Shown here: positions 14,942 to 18,698 of the stretch, in pieces
Layout of the letters: each line of letters starts with the position of its first letter
Position numbering within the stretch: the first letter of the stretch is position 1
Translations under genes and position numbers: made by a program
The notes under the pieces: generated by a model
The model's database searches: none
Seen by the model: the letters and a program-made list of their open reading frames with translations, nothing else
What the model was told of the DNA's origin: nothing
Assembly: GCF_003463825.1 (NCBI RefSeq)
Contig: NZ_QSDY01000034.1
Span: forward strand, 1 to 18,698
Reading direction: 5' to 3'
From: Veillonella sp. AM51-8BH
Lineage (GTDB): Bacteria; Bacillota; Negativicutes; Veillonellales; Veillonellaceae
Length of the DNA stretch: 18,698 bases

Positions 14942-15901
14942 ATGCCTATTAAAGTAATAAAAAATTTACCGGCCATTACGAAATTAGCTCAAGAGAACAT
15001 TTTCGTTATGGATACAGAACGGGCGGAGACTCAACAAATCCGACCTTTGCAAATATTGCTAGTCAATTTGATGCCTACTAAAGAAGTTACAGAAACTCAA
15101 ATCTTACGTGCTCTTAGTAATAGCCCATTGCAAGTGAACTTAACATTGTTGCATACTGCATCCCGCAAGGCTAAAAATACGGATGAGCAATATTTAGATA
15201 CTTTCTACCGCACCTTCGATGAGGTGAAAGACGAGTTCTTTGATGGCATGATCATTACAGGTGCTCCTGTAGAATTAATGCCTTTTGAAGAAGTTGATTA
15301 CTGGGATGAGTTAGTAGAAATTATGAATTGGGGCGAAGAGCATGTATACTCTACGTTCTATATCTGTTGGGGTGCACAGGCTGGTTTGTACCATCATTTT
15401 GGCATTAATAAATCCGTTATGGATGAAAAGCTGTTTGGTGTATACGAACACGATATTTACAATGATCGCCCGGTGCTCTTGCGTGGCTTTGATGAAAAGT
15501 TCTGGATGCCACACTCCCGTCATACCACAGTTTCCTTACAACAAATTAAGGAAAACCGAGAATTAGAATTGTTGGCAGGATCTGAACCAACAGGTGCAGC
15601 TATCGTTCGTAGCTTAGACAATAAACACATCTTTGTATTTGGTCACGCTGAATACGATTGGGATACACTCAACCGTGAATACGTACGAGATATTAAAAAA
15701 GGCTTGGATATTGCGGTTCCTGAAAATTATTTCCCTGATGATGATCCAAAACAACGACCTGTTGTACGTTGGCGTTCTGTAAGTACATTGTTGTTTACAA
15801 ACTGGTTAAACTACTATGTATACCAAGAAACACCGTACATCATTGAACAAATCCAAAAAATGAAATTTGAACGAGATAAAAATTTAGGTGCTTATATCTA
15901 A
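14942..15901 (+). CDS. metA: Homoserine O-acetyltransferase, MetA family
   Basis: The 319-residue cytosolic enzyme acylates homoserine, the first committed step of methionine synthesis. The fold is the MetA glutamine-amidotransferase-like type. The nucleophile is Cys142 in FYICWGAQAG, and the catalytic His-x-Glu is in FGHAEYD. Residue 111 is Glu (TGAPVE). Studies of the family tie Glu111 to acetyl-CoA and Gly111 to succinyl-CoA, so O-acetylhomoserine is the predicted product despite the usual 'succinyltransferase' name. ATG 14942 is chosen with GAGGTGATAGT just upstream. Earlier in-frame GTG at 14924 lies before that site. It follows patB by 61 bases with no terminator in between, so it is probably the third gene of the operon, and a strong terminator follows. 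Confidence 0.95.
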   Translation: MPIKVIKNLPAITKLAQENIFVMDTERAETQQIRPLQILLVNLMPTKEVTETQILRALSNSPLQVNLTLLHTASRKAKNTDEQYLDTFYRTFDEVKDEFFDGMIITGAPVELMPFEEVDYWDELVEIMNWGEEHVYSTFYICWGAQAGLYHHFGINKSVMDEKLFGVYEHDIYNDRPVLLRGFDEKFWMPHSRHTTVSLQQIKENRELELLAGSEPTGAAIVRSLDNKHIFVFGHAEYDWDTLNREYVRDIKKGLDIAVPENYFPDDDPKQRPVVRWRSVSTLLFTNWLNYYVYQETPYIIEQIQKMKFERDKNLGAYI

Positions 15902-15920
15902 ATTATGATTAGTAGAAATA

Positions 15921-15986
15921 CCCCTAATTACTTTTAATGGTCTCCTATTGTGAGATAGTTTTAGAAAAGTGATTAGGGGCTTTTTT
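15921..15986 (+). terminator. Intrinsic terminator of the methionine operon
   Basis: CCCCTAATTACTTTT (15921-15935) pairs with AAAAGTGATTAGGGG (15965-15979) with one G-U pair, then C and six T. The 29-base loop holds a small TCTC/GAGA stem. Confidence 0.9.
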
Positions 15987-16119
15987 ATGTGTAGAAACTG
16001 CATATAGCTGTAATTGGCATCTTTCGGATTGTTGTTTTATGAGTAAATACATGCTTGCTATAGCTTCAAGTTATGGCTAACTGTATAAATTAATAGTAGA
16101 CATAATTTTTAAAACATAG

Positions 16120-16129
16120 TAGTATACTA
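16120..16129. promoter_or_regulatory. Palindrome and -10 box upstream of metY
   Basis: TAGTATACTA (16120-16129) is a perfect palindrome and contains TATACT (16123-16128), a -10-like box 50 bases before the metY start. The nearest -35-like TAGACA (16097-16102) is 20 bases away, so spacing is poor. The GTATAC core is shared with the palindrome at 12523-12532. The remaining bases between the metA terminator and here hold no gene. Confidence 0.35.
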
Positions 16130-16178
16130 GGTATAAAGAACGAACTCAATTCACAGTTAATATAAAGGAGTTGTTATA

Positions 16179-17450
16179 ATGAGCAAACAATACAGATTTG
16201 AAACATTACAATTACATGCGGGTCACACAGTAGATCCAACAGGTTCTCGTGCAGTACCTATTTACCAAACTACATCTTTCGTATTTAAAGATGCTGAAGA
16301 AGCAGCAGGTCGTTTTGCCTTAACTAATCCTGGTGGTATTTACTCCCGCCTTGGCAATCCTACTACAGATGTATTGGATGCTCGTGTTGCACAACTTGAA
16401 GGTGGTGCAGGTGGTATCGCTGTAGCATCTGGTTCTGCAGCGATTACATACTCCATCTTGAACGTGGCAAGCGCTGGCGATAACATCGTTGCTGCATCCA
16501 CATTATACGGTGGTACTTATAACTTGTTTACAGCAACATTGCCACGTTTAGGAATCGAAACTAAATTCGTAAACCCTGATAATTTGGAAGAATTTGAAGC
16601 GGCTATTGATGAAAATACTAAAGCTGTTTACATCGAATCCATCGGTAACCCTGGTATTAACCTTATCGACGTACAAGCAGTAGCTGATATTGCACATAAA
16701 CATAATATCATCTTGATCGTAGATAACACATTTGCATCTCCATACTTGTTCCGTCCATTAGAACATGGTGCTGACGTAGTTGTACACTCTGCTACTAAAT
16801 ACCTAGGTGGTCACGGTACAACATTGGCTGGCGTAGTAGTAGAATCTGGTAAATTCGACTATAAAGGTTCTGGTAAATACCCTGGCTTCTCCGAAGGCGA
16901 TGAACACTACAATGGTTTAGTATATGGTGATTTGCCAATCCCATTCACAGTAAAAATTCGCGCTCAATTGCTTCGTGATACTGGCGCATGCATTACTCCA
17001 CTTGCAGCATGGCAAATCTTACAAGGCGTTGAAACATTGTCCTTACGCGTAGAACGTCACGTAGAAAATGCTCGTAAAGTAGTAGATTTCTTGAGCAAAC
17101 ACCCTAAAGTAGCATGGGTAAGCTACCCAGAATTAGAAGACAGCAAATACAAAGCTTTAGCAGATAAATACTTCCCTAAAGGTGTTGGTGCTGTATTCAC
17201 ATTCGGCGTAAAAGGTGGTAAAGAAGCAGGTATTAAACTTGTTGACTCCTTGGAAATCTTCTCCAACCTTGCTAACGTAGCAGATGCTAAATCTCTTGTT
17301 ATTCATCCTGCATCTACAACACATGCACAACTTAACGAAGAACAACAAAAATCTGCTGGCGTAACACCAGATATGATCCGTGTATCCATTGGCCTTGAAA
17401 ATATCGATGACATCATCGAAGACTTGGCACAAGCTTTGGATAAAGCATAA
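16179..17450 (+). CDS. metY: O-acetylhomoserine sulfhydrylase (aminocarboxypropyltransferase)
   Basis: The 423-residue PLP enzyme makes homocysteine directly from O-acetylhomoserine and sulfide. It has the family blocks [41 protein letters not shown] and [11 protein letters not shown], and Schiff-base Lys207 in [13 protein letters not shown]. After that lysine is the ~50-residue insertion ([21 protein letters not shown]) that distinguishes MetY from the shorter MetB/MetC proteins. AAAGGAG eight bases before the ATG fixes the start. Codon choice is strongly biased toward frequent codons, suggesting high expression. It is separate from the metA operon but uses its predicted product, giving a second route to homocysteine. 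Some relatives also accept thiols such as methanethiol. Confidence 0.95.
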   Translation: MSKQYRFETLQLHAGHTVDPTGSRAVPIYQTTSFVFKDAEEAAGRFALTNPGGIYSRLGNPTTDVLDARVAQLEGGAGGIAVASGSAAITYSILNVASAGDNIVAASTLYGGTYNLFTATLPRLGIETKFVNPDNLEEFEAAIDENTKAVYIESIGNPGINLIDVQAVADIAHKHNIILIVDNTFASPYLFRPLEHGADVVVHSATKYLGGHGTTLAGVVVESGKFDYKGSGKYPGFSEGDEHYNGLVYGDLPIPFTVKIRAQLLRDTGACITPLAAWQILQGVETLSLRVERHVENARKVVDFLSKHPKVAWVSYPELEDSKYKALADKYFPKGVGAVFTFGVKGGKEAGIKLVDSLEIFSNLANVADAKSLVIHPASTTHAQLNEEQQKSAGVTPDMIRVSIGLENIDDIIEDLAQALDKA

Positions 17451-17600
17451 TTTTCGTACTTCCATTGTGGAAATACTATAGATCAAACTTTCAGAACATA
17501 CAAATGACATTCTTGAGCATGACCTCGCTTAAGAAATAGAACACAAACTATCAGACCTATAAAACTTATACAAAAGACCTCCCTCGTGGGAGGTCTTTTT
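17451..17600 (+). terminator. metY 3' region ending in an intrinsic terminator
   Basis: AAAGACCTCCC (17573-17583) pairs with GGGAGGTCTTT (17588-17598) around TCGT, followed by more T. The 120 bases between the metY stop and this hairpin have only a small TTCC/GGAA stem near 17460 and no gene. Confidence 0.85.
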
Positions 17601-17690
17601 GTGTTGAAGTATGTATTCTAGTTAATTGTAAATTTGATTGTTGTGTTATAGTAGACATCTATAAATATATAGTAATATCTGGAGGATAGA
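17601..17690 (+). other. Short leader-like stretch with a ribosome binding site but no clear gene
   Basis: Between two terminators lie TTGTAA (17626-17631), TATAGT (17647-17652, 15-base spacing) and TGGAGG near 17680. No start codon lies at a normal distance; a TTG at 17700 would give only 12 codons through the next hairpin. It could be a decayed gene start or a short transcript. Confidence 0.3.
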
Positions 17691-17726
17691 AAAAAGACCT
17701 TGAATTCAACGATCCAAGGTCTTTTT
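17691..17726. terminator. Second, bidirectional terminator hairpin
   Basis: AAAAAGACCTTG (17691-17702) pairs perfectly with CAAGGTCTTTTT (17715-17726). The A-run and T-run give each strand a T-tail. Read leftward, it is the first good terminator for the PepSY gene, about 240 bases past its stop codon. Confidence 0.8.
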
Positions 17727-17963
17727 AAGGGAGTATAGTGTGTGTAACGTTCGGTCTGTGGTGTGTGAGCACAGACCTTTTACCTATTGTGTGAGATAGG
17801 GTTTTGAGAGAGCCCTTTGTGAGTTGTAGGGGCTTTCTAAGTTTGTGTGTTAGTTTGTGTTAGAGAGTGTATCCAATGGATACTGTGTGTATAGTATGTG
17901 TGTTATATGTGTAGTGTGTCATCTTAGTGGGTTAGGATAGGGTTCACTTGATGAATTAAAATC
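17727..17963 (-). other. Hairpin-rich, C-poor region; probable long 3' UTR or small RNA of the PepSY gene
   Basis: No gene is seen. On the + strand this stretch is G/T-rich with only about 19 C in the first ~214 bases, most of them in hairpin arms. The hairpins are GGTCTGTG/CACAGACC (17753-17777), CCTAT/ATAGG (17783-17800), AGAGAGCCC/GGGCTTTCT (17807-17838) and GTATCC/GGATAC (17869-17883). The first three loops all contain TGTGAG. From the minus strand, the likely sense of transcription, loops read CTCACA and linkers are A/C-rich and G-poor, as in single-stranded RNA spacers. Confidence 0.45.
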
Positions 17964-18551
17964 TTAGTATTTTGTGCTTTTTACTTTAGCGCTTAACACT
18001 TTACCGTTCATGCCGTCAACTTTTACTTCAGCTTTTTTGCCGCCGCCAGTTGTCATATCGAATTTGTATACAGCACGACCGTTTTCACGTTCAACAGTCC
18101 ATTCCATAGTTTGGAAGTCAGAACCAACTTTTTCCATAGCTTTTGTTTCAGCTACTTCAGGGATGATGATGTTTTGAACGTTAATAGTTTTGTTAGCTTT
18201 AGCATAGCCTTTTACTTCTTTACCAACAATTTGGCCAGTTGCTTCATCAACTTTAAGTTCTACTGCACGGTTGTTGTAGTAACCTTCTACTTCATAGTAA
18301 GGGTTGTGTTTAGCATCGTAAGAAATAGATTTTACAGTAGCGCCAGGGAAGTTTTGTTGGAATACTGTAACAGCGCCCATGTAATCAACAGAATAGTTAG
18401 CTTGAGCGGATGGAGCTACGCTACCAACGCCTTTCCAGTTACTATTGTTGTTATAAGCATGGTTGCTAGCTGCGCCAACTACACCTGCTAATAATACTGT
18501 ACTAACGCCAAATGCACATAATACCTTTGATACTTTCTTAACATTTTTCAT
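17964..18551 (-). CDS. Secreted protein with two PepSY-like domains
   Basis: The 195-residue exported protein starts with MKNVKKVSKV, a hydrophobic core and AGVVGAAS, a type I signal peptide cut near residue 27-28. The Cys12 in the core is not in a lipobox. After a short Asn/Ser-rich spacer come two similar alpha-beta units, about 54-112 (DYMGAVTVFQQNFPGATVKSIS ... VDEATGQIVGKE) and 129-192 (EVAETKAMEKVGSDFQTMEW ... VDGMNGKVLSAK). The repeated 'D..TG.I/V' ending is the PepSY hallmark. PepSY proteins are linked to inhibition of peptidases and to envelope functions; the exact role is unknown. TTAGGAGG precedes the ATG by eight bases. It is transcribed alone, with a long structured 3' flank. Confidence 0.85.
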   Translation of the reverse strand: MKNVKKVSKVLCAFGVSTVLLAGVVGAASNHAYNNNSNWKGVGSVAPSAQANYSVDYMGAVTVFQQNFPGATVKSISYDAKHNPYYEVEGYYNNRAVELKVDEATGQIVGKEVKGYAKANKTINVQNIIIPEVAETKAMEKVGSDFQTMEWTVERENGRAVYKFDMTTGGGKKAEVKVDGMNGKVLSAKVKSTKY

Positions 18552-18597
18552 AATGAATGCCTCCTAATATAAGGTACTTTTATATACTGTTTTGTGA

Positions 18598-18621
18598 AAG
18601 TAGATTTTACTCAATCTACTT
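18598..18621. promoter_or_regulatory. Inverted repeat upstream of the PepSY gene
   Basis: AAGTAGATT (18598-18606) and AATCTACTT (18613-18621) form a perfect 9-base inverted repeat with a 6-base spacer, about 50 bases before the start codon. It may be an operator or a 5' UTR hairpin. A TATATA box (minus strand, near 18580) lies between it and the gene. The remainder to 18698 is AT-rich with nothing recognisable. Confidence 0.4.
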
Positions 18622-18698
18622 ACGTATAATTTAATGTTGCTACATGAATATAAAATGAAATTTAAAGTTTTTTGTATGAAGATGAGTATATCTTTTAG

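Noticed and set aside
15311..15523. Small minus-strand reading frames inside metA, metY, pfl and the PepSY gene
   Set aside because: They lie opposite well-supported genes, lack ribosome binding sites and have compositions expected of shadow frames.

Overview
The window looks like chromosomal DNA of a low-GC, Gram-negative-type Firmicute. The gene set (glycyl-radical pyruvate formate-lyase, CitT-like dicarboxylate carrier, PACE transporter, full methionine synthesis cluster, PepSY secreted protein) and the strong AGGAGG ribosome binding sites fit Veillonella or a close Negativicutes relative. That assignment is inference from protein resemblance only. No rRNA, tRNA, CRISPR, phage or transposase gene was seen.

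Layout. At the left end is a monocistronic D-2-hydroxyacid dehydrogenase (180-1133, +). It converges on a minus-strand operon (4567 to 1337) for pyruvate formate-lyase. The most striking point is here: the enzyme is encoded as two proteins. A 705-residue catalytic chain has the Cys-Cys pair but no radical-glycine domain. A separate 79-residue protein is the RVSGYAV glycyl-radical domain, with its own ribosome binding site. The activating enzyme PflA follows. Divergent from this operon is an EamA/DMT transporter (4943-5809, +), which ends at a bidirectional terminator facing an ABC exporter operon (9422 to 5853, -). The exporter is an asymmetric heterodimer. Its second subunit is divided into two reading frames joined by a 4-base ATGA overlap, and its first subunit has its N-terminus in a shifted frame.

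A CitT/DASS-type anion transporter (9644-11110, +) is followed by an array of three related terminator-like repeats. Next come a PACE-family efflux protein (11434-11838) and an ECF-S-like membrane protein (11897-12400).

The right part is a methionine module. A trans-sulfuration PLP enzyme (12552-13685), a PatB/MalY C-S lyase (13696-14880) and MetA (14942-15901) form one probable operon. MetY (16179-17450) is a separate unit. MetA carries Glu111, which predicts acetyl-CoA use, so O-acetylhomoserine can feed both trans-sulfuration (via cystathionine) and direct sulfhydrylation (MetY).

The window ends with a secreted double-PepSY protein (17964-18551, -). Its 3' flank is a G/T-rich (on +) stretch with a series of hairpins sharing a TGTGAG loop. 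This is a possible structured 3' UTR or small RNA with no obvious known equivalent.
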